A DNA stretch of 64,000 nt, from the NCBI RefSeq assembly GCF_002563635.1, contig NZ_PDIZ01000001.1, positions 930,001 to 994,000 on the forward strand, given 5' to 3'. Both the position numbers and the translations under genes were made by a program. The notes beneath the pieces were generated by a model. It was not told the origin of the DNA and ran no database searches. It saw nothing but the letters and a program-made list of their open reading frames with translations. This stretch comes from Bacillus sp. es.036. GTDB lineage: Bacteria; Bacillota; Bacilli; Bacillales; Guptibacillaceae. Position 1 is the stretch's first letter. Each line of letters begins with the position of its first letter. Positions 43,739 through 53,572 of this stretch are shown piece by piece.

Positions 43739-44971
43739 ATGGTGGAGAATTGGAAACGAAATGTATGGATTTTGTTTGGTAGTCAATTTTTAGTCCTAGG
43801 TGCCATGACGATGATCATGCCATTTCTCCCTTTATACGTGCAAGAACTCGGTGTAGAAGGGGAAAGTCAAATTAGCCTCTGGTCAGGCGTCATTTTCGGA
43901 GCGAATTTTTTAACAGCATTTTTATTTTCACCATTCTGGGGACGTATGGCAGATCGACATGGACGAAAGCTAATGCTTCTTCGTTCTGGCTTCGGTATGG
44001 CAATCGTTATTATTTTAACCGGATTTGCCACAGGTCCCTGGTCTTTACTTGGTTTACGTTTGCTTAATGGGGTTGTTTCAGGATTTATCCCTGCTGCAAT
44101 TGCACTTGTTGCAACGAATACACCAAAAGAGCACGTTGGGTACGCCCTCGGTACGCTAAATTCAGGAGCGGTTGCAGGTGCCATTTGTGGTCCTTTATTT
44201 GGAGGATTAATGGCAGAAACGTTTGGCTTTCGAATGATATTTAATATTACTGGTATTGTTATTTTACTTGCAGCATTTGTTGTATTATTTCTAGTGAAAG
44301 AAGAGAAAAAACCAGAACCCTCAGCCAAAAATGAGAAAAGCAACGCGATAAAAGATTTCAAAAAAGTAACGGTGCATTCTCCGATGCTATCTTTAATGCT
44401 TGTAGGTTTTCTTGTACAGTTTGCGCTTCTTGGTATGAATCCACTCATTCCTCTTTTTGTACAGCAGCTTACAGCAGGCGGAAATGTGGCTTTATTTGCA
44501 GGTATAGCCGCTTCTGTCATGGGAGTAGCCAATATGATAGCTTCACCTAAACTTGGAAAAGTTGGAGATCGTAAAGGCTCTCACCACGTTCTCTATTACT
44601 CGTTAATAGGGGCTGCGGTCTTTTCTATCCCTCAGGCGTTTGTTCAAGAACTTTGGCAATTAATTGCTCTCCGCTTTTTATTAGGGTTATGTATTGGAGG
44701 ATTGCTTCCTTCAGTCAATTCGTTAGTTAAAACGTTATCGCCTGCTGGCATGGAAAGTAGAACGTATAGCTTCTCGAATAGCGCGGTATATTTAGGAAAC
44801 TTACTTGGACCTATAACGGGGGGAGCCATTGTCGCGTTGGTTGGGACAAGAGGTCTGTTTTTATTTGCAGGGATCATATTGTTGATCAGCGTAGCGTATG
44901 TAAAAAGAAAAGTTCTCCCAATCCTTGATCGGAAACGCACAGTTTATGAAGCAAAAGAAATTCCATCATAA
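43739..44971 (+). CDS. MFS multidrug efflux transporter
   Basis: 410-aa, 12-segment major-facilitator antiporter of the drug-efflux type. Motif A is GRMADRHGRKLML (about 64-76), repeated in the second half as GKVGDRKGSHHVL, and motif C of drug/proton antiporters appears as LGTLNSGAVAGAICGP near residue 140. Start set at ATG 43739 with AAAGGAAG upstream; a frame from 43688 lacks a ribosome site. Own terminator. The substrate range is not readable from sequence. Confidence 0.83.
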   Translation: MVENWKRNVWILFGSQFLVLGAMTMIMPFLPLYVQELGVEGESQISLWSGVIFGANFLTAFLFSPFWGRMADRHGRKLMLLRSGFGMAIVIILTGFATGPWSLLGLRLLNGVVSGFIPAAIALVATNTPKEHVGYALGTLNSGAVAGAICGPLFGGLMAETFGFRMIFNITGIVILLAAFVVLFLVKEEKKPEPSAKNEKSNAIKDFKKVTVHSPMLSLMLVGFLVQFALLGMNPLIPLFVQQLTAGGNVALFAGIAASVMGVANMIASPKLGKVGDRKGSHHVLYYSLIGAAVFSIPQAFVQELWQLIALRFLLGLCIGGLLPSVNSLVKTLSPAGMESRTYSFSNSAVYLGNLLGPITGGAIVALVGTRGLFLFAGIILLISVAYVKRKVLPILDRKRTVYEAKEIPS

Positions 44972-45001
44972 AAGCAGGAGCCATTGGCTCCTGCTTTTGT
45001 T
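44970..45001. terminator. bidirectional terminator
   Basis: AAAAGCAGGAGCC, loop ATT, GGCTCCTGCTTTT. Between the MFS gene and the convergent gene. Confidence 0.92.
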
Positions 45002-45013
45002 TATTCTATGAAA

Positions 45014-45400
45014 TTACTGAAGCGGAGGAATTAAGTTATTTAAGCGAAGTATCCCAACAATGTAGTTGAAATAAAGATCTACTTCGTTAAATTCACTTGA
45101 AGGCTTCACTTCAATAGGGATGATTGGCGTCTCGATCTCATTGCTTAATGCTTCAAATAGTTCTTGGCGCTGTACAGAAGGCTCTTTTGCAGGAATCCCT
45201 TCTCTAGATATGTAAAGAGGCTGTAGGTTTCCTTCTCCAGCGGGTTTTAAGACGACTACTGGTGATAAAACCTCCCTGTTATTCTTAATGGTTTTAAGTA
45301 CGAGTAAACGGTGAACGCGATGTGAATTCGTTCTTGCAAGTTCAACTAATTCATATATATCAGAATAGCCTTCACCAAGCTCGATAAAGCGTTGAATCAT
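45014..45400 (-). CDS. conserved Bacillus protein of unknown function
   Basis: 128 aa, a family conserved among bacilli (MIQRFIELGEGYSDIYELVELARTN, then HRLLVLKT, VVVLKPAGEGNLQPLYISREGIP). Members are sometimes labelled methylthioribose kinase, which the sequence does not support: no kinase motifs are seen. Cytoplasmic; GGAGAG precedes the ATG. Monocistronic. Confidence 0.72.
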   Translation of the reverse strand: MIQRFIELGEGYSDIYELVELARTNSHRVHRLLVLKTIKNNREVLSPVVVLKPAGEGNLQPLYISREGIPAKEPSVQRQELFEALSNEIETPIIPIEVKPSSEFNEVDLYFNYIVGILRLNNLIPPLQ

Positions 45401-45512
45401 GTTGTCACTCTCCTTTCCTTTAAATCAGAAATCCAATCATAATGTAGCATGAATTCTTTATGATGGAAAGGATGAAGCGTTTGCATTAGAATGAAAGAAA
45501 GGAGGTTCTTCT

Positions 45513-45827
45513 ATGGGCTCGATTCTGCTCCTGGTTGGTTTAGTAGGTGGGTTGCTTTATCTATACTGGAAAGGAAGACATGCTAAAGAGGAAACCGTCG
45601 ATAAAAAGTTGATTCAGGGATTGATTATCACAGACATTCTTGCTGCACTTGTGTTGCATGGTGTCATAACAGCAGCGGAGGCTGAAATGCTTTCAGAGCA
45701 ATCTCTATCAGAGGTAGAAGATTATTTGTTTAATCATACGAGTATTACAGAAGGATCATTTAGCGACTGGGTTCATCACGGTTGGCATGGTGTGCAGTTT
45801 GATGCACTCGACATTGATTCTGGCTAA
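45513..45827 (+). CDS. small membrane-anchored protein, unrecognised
   Basis: 104 aa: one N-terminal membrane helix (about 3-20), a basic boundary (KGRHAKEE), then a helical cytoplasmic part (LIITDILAALVLHGVITAAEAEML) and a C-terminus rich in His and Asp (WVHHGWHGVQFDALDIDSG). GGAGG lies 7 nt before the ATG. No family assigned. Confidence 0.65.
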   Translation: MGSILLLVGLVGGLLYLYWKGRHAKEETVDKKLIQGLIITDILAALVLHGVITAAEAEMLSEQSLSEVEDYLFNHTSITEGSFSDWVHHGWHGVQFDALDIDSG

Positions 45828-45856
45828 AGTAAGAAACCTCTTTTGTTCCGTATCGA

Positions 45857-45885
45857 TAAAAAAACCCGCAGGATTTCCTGCGGGT
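45857..45885 (-). terminator. minus-strand terminator of the ylbH-region RNA
   Basis: ACCCGCAGG, 4-nt loop, CCTGCGGGT; on the minus strand a run of seven T follows. On the plus strand the tail is GCCTTAAG, so it would not terminate there. Confidence 0.8.
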
Positions 45886-46020
45886 GCCTTAAGCTGTGAA
45901 GCTAAGGCAAATGGGAGAGGAGAAACCGGAGGAAGAACTTATGGGGAAACGTAAGTCTTCTTCCGCGGTTGGCAACATCGTTATGAACGATGCTACTACG
46001 TTTAGTATCACCATCCCAAA
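45857..46020 (-). ncRNA. structured RNA at the ylbH-leader position
   Basis: Four helices in about 160 bp, plus-strand coordinates: CATCGTT (45976-45982) with AACGATG (45986-45992); CCG-GGAAGAA-CTTA (45926-45941) with TAAG-TTCTTCC-CGG (45952-45968); GCCTT-AGC (45886-45894, one bulge) with GCT-AAGGC (45901-45908); and ACCCGCAGG (45864-45872) with CCTGCGGGT (45877-45885). The last is followed by seven T only when read on the minus strand, so the transcript probably runs leftward. I recall a conserved RNA motif upstream of ylbH in Bacillus (Barrick and colleagues, 2004); the position fits. Promoter not found. Confidence 0.6.
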
Positions 46021-46102
46021 AACGTTTATACATGGATTTTAGCTTTCCCTTTTTTTGTGGTAGGATAAGTAGGAATATGGAAACGATAAGGTTGTGAGAG
46101 AG

Positions 46103-47192
<1,090 letters not shown>

Positions 47193-48416
47193 CTACTTAA
47201 ATATCCGTTGATTCCCAGCACGGTAAGTAACAAGGATGATAAATGTAAGTAATGAAAAAAGGGTGATCCAGGGTCCTGTTTGCGTAAGAAAAGAATAGAC
47301 GCTTTCAATAAAAGACGGTGCATCTTCTCGATTTAAAACAGGAAGAGAGCCATTACCTGAAGATAAATAATCCAAATAAATAGGTTTCCAAATGACAAGT
47401 GTAAGAAAAGCTGCGAAAAAGCCATGAAGTAATCTCGCGAAAAAAAATGGCTTGAACCGAATGTCGGTATCTGCCAAAATACTTGCTACCTGTGCCTGAA
47501 CGGAAAATCCATTAAAAGCCAGAATGAAGCTTGTGACGATCGCTTGAGCAAGAAGTGTTGTAGAGCTTTCACTTGCTAGTCTGCTTCCTAACGTAATTTC
47601 AAACATTCCAGAAAGTAATGGGATATCGAGCTCAGGTGATAGCTGTAACAGTAGCAGGATGGACCGAATTACTCCTGCAAGTATTGCGGCGATTCCAATC
47701 ACACCGAGTAGCTCATTTAAAACAGAAAACAGAATGATGAAGCCACCAACCATTAATAGTGTTTTAATCGAAGAATGAACAGCATCGCCCATCATTTTTC
47801 CGAATGGCCGTGTATCTATAAGCCGTGTTTGATGGAGAGCGGTAAAAGCAAGTCCGAGTCGCGACTCAGAAGAGCGAATCATTTCAGTAGGATGAGCGTC
47901 TTCAGGATGATGAAAACGCATCACGAACCCAACTAGAATATTACCTGTGTAGTGGGCGATCGCTAAAATAACGCCAAGTGCGGGATTATGGAAAAAACCA
48001 ACGGCAACAGCGGCGAAAATAAAAAGCGGGTTTGAGCAGTTCGTAAACGAAACAAGGCGTTCTCCTTCAATGGCAGTGATGTCATTATTTTGACGAAGAT
48101 GAGCGGTATACTTCGCCCCTGCAGGGAAGCCTGACGCGATGCCCATTGCAAATACAAAAGCACCTGAACCCGGTACACGAAAAAGGGGTCTCATCAAAGG
48201 TTCTAGTAAAATGCCAATAAATCGAACAACGCCGATGCCGATTAGGAGTTCAGAGATAATAAAAAAGGGTAATAAAGATGGGAAGACTATATTCCACCAC
48301 ATGGATAAACCGCTTTTGGATGCCTCTAGTGTATGATCAGGAAATAAAATAACGGCGAGAGCAACGAACGTCACGGACGTTGCAAGCATTATAGTTTTCA
48401 TTACTTGAACGTTCAC
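47193..48416 (-). CDS. ylbJ: sporulation integral membrane protein YlbJ
   Basis: 407-aa membrane protein with about ten segments, of the nucleoside-recognition (gate) family that includes SpoVV and SpmA; YlbJ (SpoVV) transports dipicolinate across the outer forespore membrane in B. subtilis. Blocks WWNIVFPSLLPFFIISELLIGIG and GIASGFPAGAKYTAHLRQ are typical. GTG 48416 is chosen: GGGAGG is 9 nt upstream and the length then equals the B. subtilis protein; an ATG at 48440 precedes the site. Single minus-strand gene. Confidence 0.87.
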   Translation of the reverse strand: MNVQVMKTIMLATSVTFVALAVILFPDHTLEASKSGLSMWWNIVFPSLLPFFIISELLIGIGVVRFIGILLEPLMRPLFRVPGSGAFVFAMGIASGFPAGAKYTAHLRQNNDITAIEGERLVSFTNCSNPLFIFAAVAVGFFHNPALGVILAIAHYTGNILVGFVMRFHHPEDAHPTEMIRSSESRLGLAFTALHQTRLIDTRPFGKMMGDAVHSSIKTLLMVGGFIILFSVLNELLGVIGIAAILAGVIRSILLLLQLSPELDIPLLSGMFEITLGSRLASESSTTLLAQAIVTSFILAFNGFSVQAQVASILADTDIRFKPFFFARLLHGFFAAFLTLVIWKPIYLDYLSSGNGSLPVLNREDAPSFIESVYSFLTQTGPWITLFSLLTFIILVTYRAGNQRIFK

Positions 48417-48556
48417 AGTTTCATTCCTCCCACTTCTCAAATCATGAGCAGTTAACGAAAAAAGATTCTCTAACCTGTCCGATTATTAAAATATACGTAT
48501 GTGAGGCACAATTAGACCATATGATTAAGCAGGTATAGACAGGGAGGCGTTCTCAG

Positions 48557-49345
48557 GTGAACCGTCCAAAAATCGGATTAGCTCTCGGTTCTGGTGGAGC
48601 AAGAGGATTCGCTCATTTAGGTGTGCTTAAAGTATTACTTCAAGAAAAAATCCCGATTGATTGCATTGCCGGAAGTAGCATGGGATCACTCGTCGGTGCG
48701 ATTTATGGATCTGGACATGATGTCGAAACGATGGAGAAAATGGCATCGCTTTTTCGTAGAAAGTATTATTTAGACTTTACCGTCCCTAAGATGGGGTTTA
48801 TTGCAGGGAATAAAGTGAGAAGTTTAATTGAAACGTTGACTCATGGAAAACAGTTAGAAGACATGGATCCTCCGCTTGCGATTGTGGCAACAGACATTAT
48901 TAAAGGAGAAAAGGTTGTTTTTCGAACCGGGTCTGTAGCGCAAGCGGTAAGAGCTAGTATTGCGATACCTGGGATATTAGTTCCAGAAAAGATTGGAGAA
49001 CGCCTTTTAGTAGATGGAGGTGTAATTGATCGGGTCCCAGTTTCTGTTGCAAGAGAAATGGGCGCAGATCTTGTCATTGCTGTTGACGTATCCAACGTAA
49101 AGAAAGAACCTGATGTGACATCTATTATAGACGTCATTATGCAAAGTATTGATATTATGCAGAATGAAATGGTGAGGCTGCATGAAATTAATGCAGATGT
49201 CATGATAAAACCAGGGTTGGAATCTTTTCAATCAAGAGCTTTTACAAACGTAGTGGATATCATTAAAATCGGAGAGGAAGAAGCCTATCGCCACCTTGAA
49301 CAAATTCATCGGGCGGTGAAGGTGTGGAAGGAGAAAAACAAATGA
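48557..49345 (+). CDS. ylbK: patatin-like phospholipase/esterase YlbK
   Basis: 262-aa NTE/RssA-type patatin hydrolase. Oxyanion glycine block GSGGARG (11-17), nucleophile S41 in GSSMG, and catalytic D153 in DGG. The natural lipid substrate is unknown. GTG start with GGAGG 9-10 nt upstream. The stop overlaps the ylbL start by 4 nt. Confidence 0.9.
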   Translation: MNRPKIGLALGSGGARGFAHLGVLKVLLQEKIPIDCIAGSSMGSLVGAIYGSGHDVETMEKMASLFRRKYYLDFTVPKMGFIAGNKVRSLIETLTHGKQLEDMDPPLAIVATDIIKGEKVVFRTGSVAQAVRASIAIPGILVPEKIGERLLVDGGVIDRVPVSVAREMGADLVIAVDVSNVKKEPDVTSIIDVIMQSIDIMQNEMVRLHEINADVMIKPGLESFQSRAFTNVVDIIKIGEEEAYRHLEQIHRAVKVWKEKNK

Positions 49346-50370
49346 ATCGAAGCACCAAGAAATTCACCTATGTATGGGCAATTATTATTGTATTGGTGGC
49401 GGCCTTTACATTTATTGACCTCCCCTATTATGTGACAACACCGGGAGAAGCGAGAGTATTAGATGAAGTAATCAACGTTGAGGGTGGTTCACAAGATGGT
49501 GGAGAATTTATGCTGACGACTGTGCGAGTGGGAGAAGCAAACGTTATCCAATATATCTGGGCCCAATTTAACGAATATCATGAGTTAATTGAAGAAGATT
49601 TGATTAAACGTGAAGGCGAGTCGGATGAAGAATACCATCAAAGACAGCTAGATGTTATGGCAAACTCACAAACGAGTGCGACAATTGTAGCATACCAGGC
49701 AGCGAATAAGGACATTACCATTACAAAAAATGGTGTTCTCGTAACCGGAATCATTGAAGGAATGCCGGCAGATGGGAAGTTAGAACTAGGAGATTTAATT
49801 GTCGAGGTTGATGGAGAGAAAGTGGAAGAAACCGAACAGCTTCTTGAGCAACTTGGCTCTTATGAAAAGTCAGACACGGTTAACCTAACCATTAAAAGAG
49901 AAGATAAGGAAATGAAGGTGGAGCTTGGTTTTGCAGAATTCCCTGAAGCTTATAATGCCGAAGACGGTAAAGTAGGCGTTGGGATTACAGGTCCTGTAAC
50001 AGCAACGACAATCGAAACAGATCCTTCTATCAAAATCAATACGGACGAAATTGGTGGACCATCAGCAGGGTTAATGTTTTCACTTGAAATTTATAACCAA
50101 TTAACAGAAGAGGATTGGACAAAAGGGTATGAAATTGCTGGAACAGGTACAATCAACGATGAAGGTGAAGTTGGACCGATCGGTGGAATAAAACAGAAGA
50201 TCGTGGCTGCTGATGGATCAGGGGCAGAAATTTTCTTTGCACCGGTTGCTCACTCCAATTATGATGATGCCTTAGAAGCAGGAAAAGATATTGATACCGA
50301 TATGAAGATTGTTCCTGTGGAAACATTTCAAGATGCTCGTGAGTACTTAAAACAATTGAAAGAAAAGTAA
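49342..50370 (+). CDS. ylbL: Lon-like PDZ serine protease YlbL
   Basis: 342-aa membrane-anchored protease: N-terminal membrane helix (about 8-26), PDZ domain (about 125-195) and a Lon-type catalytic domain with S241 (GGPSAG) and K284 (GGIKQK), the Ser-Lys dyad. In B. subtilis YlbL degrades the division inhibitor YneA after DNA damage. Start at ATG 49342, with AAGGAG 9 nt upstream; the frame is open to 49324. Coupled to ylbK by ATGA. Confidence 0.9.
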   Translation: MNRSTKKFTYVWAIIIVLVAAFTFIDLPYYVTTPGEARVLDEVINVEGGSQDGGEFMLTTVRVGEANVIQYIWAQFNEYHELIEEDLIKREGESDEEYHQRQLDVMANSQTSATIVAYQAANKDITITKNGVLVTGIIEGMPADGKLELGDLIVEVDGEKVEETEQLLEQLGSYEKSDTVNLTIKREDKEMKVELGFAEFPEAYNAEDGKVGVGITGPVTATTIETDPSIKINTDEIGGPSAGLMFSLEIYNQLTEEDWTKGYEIAGTGTINDEGEVGPIGGIKQKIVAADGSGAEIFFAPVAHSNYDDALEAGKDIDTDMKIVPVETFQDAREYLKQLKEK

Positions 50371-50397
50371 AAGCCCGGCTTACTGCCAGGCTTTGTT
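50369..50397. terminator. bidirectional terminator ylbL/tmcAL
   Basis: AAAGCC-C-GGC, loop TTACT, GCC-A-GGCTTT. One mismatch; lies between the convergent genes. Confidence 0.75.
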
Positions 50398-51608
50398 TAG
50401 ATCATTAAAGGGACAGATTTATATTCTTTTTTAAGAAAGTCTTCTTGATGCTGACCATTGTAGCCGAGTGCATAAACAAGGCTTGCTCGTCTTTCAATTG
50501 TGAGAAATGGGTGGTCTGATTGATTGATATTGGAAACGAGGGGAATAGAAAGTGCCCCTTTTTTCTCACTAAGAAACGTTCGACCTGATTTTGTCATCCC
50601 AAGAATACGGATATATGGTGCTTCCCCATCAAGTGCTGGCTTCATGTCCTCCTTAGTCGTTTGCGTGAGGACGTGAATAGCGAACCGTTGAATTCTTGTC
50701 CACGTGTATCGTTTGGTTTTGACAAACTCCATAAATGATTGAAAACTTGGGGCTTTCTTCGCCATTGTAATAAGACGGTTCTCAAGCCCTTCCTCTGCTT
50801 CATAGATGAAAGAAAGATCCTTATTGTTCGTCGTAAGTAGTTTATAACGCAACAGGTGATAAAGCTTGTGCCACCCGTGGAAGTCGCTATATGTATGCTC
50901 ATAGTCGAGGAGCTTCTGGTAAGTTGGATGTGGCACGTAATTGATGATGTGATCAAGGGTACTACCTTTTAATAGCTTGCTTCGAATACTTGTTGCGCTT
51001 GCAATTTCCACATCGTCAAAGTCTTGATCATGGTAACCTGCTTTTGTTCGTAAAATTGTAAAGGGCTCTAGATGAGAATTAAGATCTTGAATCGCTTTAA
51101 CATAGTGGTAACCCAGTATGTTATTTGGTTGAGAGAGATCAAGCACGTTTCTGTGTCCATCAAGACTCTCAAAAGCAAGCGATGACGCTTTTGGATAGCT
51201 ATTTCCCTGGCCCATGTAATATTTAATTCGTTCGTTATATTCTGGTTCATTGTGATGGATAAATGTTGTTGTCTTTTGGAACTCTTCTATTGAACCTGAT
51301 TCACTCCCAAAACAGACGGAATCCACTCCGAGCGAAGATAGGAGTGAAATTGCTCCTTTTGCAAAGATTTCCGCTTTTTGGGTAGCATAAACGTAGGGGA
51401 GTTCAATCACAAGATCAACGCCATTTCTTAGAGCCATCTCTGTCCGTGTCCATTTATCAACGAGGGCTGGCTCTCCCCTTTGTAGAAATGAACCGCTCAT
51501 AACGGCAATCACCACATCAGCATTAGTCGTTTTTTTCGTTTCTTCTAGATGATAAAGATGCCCGTTATGAAAAGGATTGTACTCCACAACAACTCCAGCA
51601 GCTTTCAT
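50397..51608 (-). CDS. tmcAL: tRNA(Met) cytidine acetate ligase TmcAL (YlbM)
   Basis: Makes N4-acetylcytidine at the wobble base of elongator tRNA-Met, using acetate and ATP. 403 aa. The nucleotidylyltransferase-type motif NPFHNGH (H14, H17) is at the N-terminus, with VIAVMSGSFLQRGEPA and the later ATSIRS block (SATSIRSKLLKG), all as in B. subtilis YlbM/TmcAL. Single gene convergent with ylbL and divergent from ylbN. Confidence 0.93.
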   Translation of the reverse strand: MKAAGVVVEYNPFHNGHLYHLEETKKTTNADVVIAVMSGSFLQRGEPALVDKWTRTEMALRNGVDLVIELPYVYATQKAEIFAKGAISLLSSLGVDSVCFGSESGSIEEFQKTTTFIHHNEPEYNERIKYYMGQGNSYPKASSLAFESLDGHRNVLDLSQPNNILGYHYVKAIQDLNSHLEPFTILRTKAGYHDQDFDDVEIASATSIRSKLLKGSTLDHIINYVPHPTYQKLLDYEHTYSDFHGWHKLYHLLRYKLLTTNNKDLSFIYEAEEGLENRLITMAKKAPSFQSFMEFVKTKRYTWTRIQRFAIHVLTQTTKEDMKPALDGEAPYIRILGMTKSGRTFLSEKKGALSIPLVSNINQSDHPFLTIERRASLVYALGYNGQHQEDFLKKEYKSVPLMI

Positions 51609-51737
51609 ACAGTCGCTCCTCTCGATCCAAATCTAATTGGACGTCCATTTTTATTAGTTGAATTAAAGGTTTTTTCTCTGGTATGATAAACATTATACCA
51701 AGATTACCAATGAAACAACTGGTGTAAAGAAAAAATA

Positions 51738-51766
51738 TTGACATTTGCTTAATTTGTAGCTATAAT
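51738..51766 (+). promoter_or_regulatory. consensus sigma-A promoter of ylbN-rpmF
   Basis: TTGACA (51738-51743), 17-nt spacer, TATAAT (51761-51766): a perfect match, 29 nt before the ylbN start. Fits the high ribosomal-protein demand of rpmF. Confidence 0.95.
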
Positions 51767-51794
51767 ACTTTTGTTGCCTTGAGGTGATACACAG

Positions 51795-52331
51795 ATGAAA
51801 TGGTCAATTGAACAATTGAAGTCCTATAAATTAAAAGGCCTTACAATTGACGAAGAAGTGAATGTAGAGGAACTGAAGGAACGTAATCCAGATATACGTG
51901 AGATTACGCCAGTTCATGTTACTGGTGAAACATCGTTTCATGGTAATAAGGTTACCTTTCATCTTACAGTGAAAGGCAAAATGGTTCTACCATGTGCCAA
52001 TACACTTGAAGATGTTAATTTTCCGTTCGTACTTCGCCCAATGGAGACATTTGTGCTTGAAGCAAACACAAATGGCGTTGATTTTGAGGTGGAAGATGAA
52101 GAAATTCATCAAGTTTCGGGAAATACGGTTGACTTAGTTCCGTATATTAAGGAAAATATACTTTTGGAGATTCCGATTCGCGTTGTGAAATATAGCTCTG
52201 AATCGGAAGAAATGCCAAAAAAATCGGGTAATGGTTGGGAAGTAATTACGAAGGAACAACCGAAAGAAAAGGTTGATCCTCGTATGGCCGGTTTAGCTGA
52301 TTTTTTCAATAAGGAAAATGAAGATAACTAG
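51795..52331 (+). CDS. ylbN: YceD/DUF177 family protein YlbN
   Basis: 178-aa protein of the YceD family, nearly always encoded next to rpmF and thought to help 23S rRNA or ribosome assembly. GAGGTG lies about 8 nt before the ATG. Blocks MKWSIEQLKSYKLKG at the start and VDPRMAGLADFF at the end fit the family. Forms an operon with rpmF. Confidence 0.9.
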   Translation: MKWSIEQLKSYKLKGLTIDEEVNVEELKERNPDIREITPVHVTGETSFHGNKVTFHLTVKGKMVLPCANTLEDVNFPFVLRPMETFVLEANTNGVDFEVEDEEIHQVSGNTVDLVPYIKENILLEIPIRVVKYSSESEEMPKKSGNGWEVITKEQPKEKVDPRMAGLADFFNKENEDN

Positions 52332-52377
52332 ATCAAAATTTCCGTAAGACTGTTAACTTTTTAAGGAGGTGGAAACA

Positions 52378-52551
52378 ATGGCAGTACCAGCTAGAAGAAC
52401 TTCTAAAACGCGTAAAAACAAGCGTCGTACTCATTATAAATTAGAAGTACCAGGAATGGTAAAGTGCCCTAATTGCGGCGAATACAAACTTTCTCACCGT
52501 GTATGTAAAGAGTGTGGAAATTACAAAGGTGAAAACGTAGTAAGCAAGTAA
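52378..52551 (+). CDS. rpmF: 50S ribosomal protein L32
   Basis: 57-aa ribosomal protein of the zinc-binding (C+) type: CPNC and CKEC pairs in [20 protein letters not shown]. Start at ATG 52378, giving [19 protein letters not shown], with AAGGAGGTGG upstream; the frame is open three codons earlier, inside the ribosome site. Confidence 0.97.
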   Translation: MAVPARRTSKTRKNKRRTHYKLEVPGMVKCPNCGEYKLSHRVCKECGNYKGENVVSK

Positions 52552-52558
52552 TCTTGCG

Positions 52559-52590
52559 AAACAGAGAGAGAAATCTCTCTGTTTTTTTTT
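52559..52590 (+). terminator. terminator of ylbN-rpmF
   Basis: AAACAGAGAGA, GAAA tetraloop, TCTCTCTGTTT then T run. Confidence 0.95.
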
Positions 52591-52632
52591 ACGTGTTTAA
52601 TTATTTGACTTTTCTAAAAAGGAGAGGCCGAG

Positions 52633-53397
52633 ATGACAAGTGTGATCGTTGAACATCGTAATCATGCGGCAATCGTAACGATTCATCGACCTGAGCAAAG
52701 AAATGCGATTAATGACGGGGTGATGGAACAATTAATGCACGCGGTTGAACAAGCTGAAGCAAACGAAAGCGTAAGCTATATTGTGATCACAGGTAGCGGT
52801 GAGAACGTTTTTTGTAGCGGCGGGGATTTGAAGGCATTTCAAGGACTTAAGACAGCTGAACAGGCTTATCCTATGCTACGTAAAATGGGTGATGTTCTTG
52901 ATCGCTTATTTTTCTGTAAGAAACCGACCGTTGCGCTTTTGAATGGTCATGCAGTTGGGGGCGGGTTGGAGCTTGCGATGGCATGCGATTATCGGATTGC
53001 TAGAAAGAACACGAAGGTAGGGTTTATACAGGGATCGATCGGGTTAACAACTGGCTGGGGCGGATCTACATATGCCTTAACGAGAATGAATCATACTGAA
53101 GCTTTGAAGATGCTTATGAGCGCTGATCGCTATTCGAGTGAAGAAGCTTTTTTAAGCGGTTGCCTTACATATATTACGAATGATCTTCCATGGGAAGAGG
53201 ATGCTTATCGCTACATAGAAAATCTTCTGAAACGGTCTCCACTAATTCTTTCTACTTATAAAACCTACTGGCTCAATAGCCTTGATCCACATCTCATCCG
53301 TCATCGAGTTGAAGAAGAAATTAGAAGCTGTGCTCGCTTATGGGATACAGAGGAGCATCATCAAGCTGTTAAGGCATTTTTAAACAAGAATTCGTAA
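52633..53397 (+). CDS. enoyl-CoA hydratase/isomerase family protein
   Basis: 254-aa crotonase-fold enzyme acting on acyl-CoA thioesters. The oxyanion-hole segments are VFCSGGDLKAFQG (about 59-71) and NGHAVGGGLELAMACD (about 100-115). The second catalytic Glu position (family GGxxR/GWGG region) reads TTGWGGSTYAL, as in ethylmalonyl/methylmalonyl-CoA decarboxylase-like members as well as hydratases, so the exact reaction is open. Its nearness to the acyl-CoA carboxylase operon suggests a shared acyl-CoA pathway. Confidence 0.78.
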   Translation: MTSVIVEHRNHAAIVTIHRPEQRNAINDGVMEQLMHAVEQAEANESVSYIVITGSGENVFCSGGDLKAFQGLKTAEQAYPMLRKMGDVLDRLFFCKKPTVALLNGHAVGGGLELAMACDYRIARKNTKVGFIQGSIGLTTGWGGSTYALTRMNHTEALKMLMSADRYSSEEAFLSGCLTYITNDLPWEEDAYRYIENLLKRSPLILSTYKTYWLNSLDPHLIRHRVEEEIRSCARLWDTEEHHQAVKAFLNKNS

Positions 53398-53572
53398 ATT
53401 TGTATCGTATAAATCGGTTTCATTCGATCAATTTTAGGTTGTTTTGGAATAAGAAAAGGTCTATCCCTCTCTCTCTAGGAATTAAAAAATAGATTCTTTC
53501 ATAAATACAAGAGTCTACTATATCTAGTAAACGCATATGATGACTGTAAAACAGTTATTGGGGGGATTGTGA

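Noticed and set aside
43867-44532. Long minus-strand frame of 221 codons opposite the MFS gene
   Set aside because: The composition is that of the antisense of a membrane protein; the plus strand encodes a clear transporter with family motifs.
45902-46033. 43-codon minus-strand ORF starting at ATG 46033 across the ylbH-region RNA
   Set aside because: Its ribosome site is poor and the sequence is better explained by RNA helices; kept as a lesser possibility, not as a gene.
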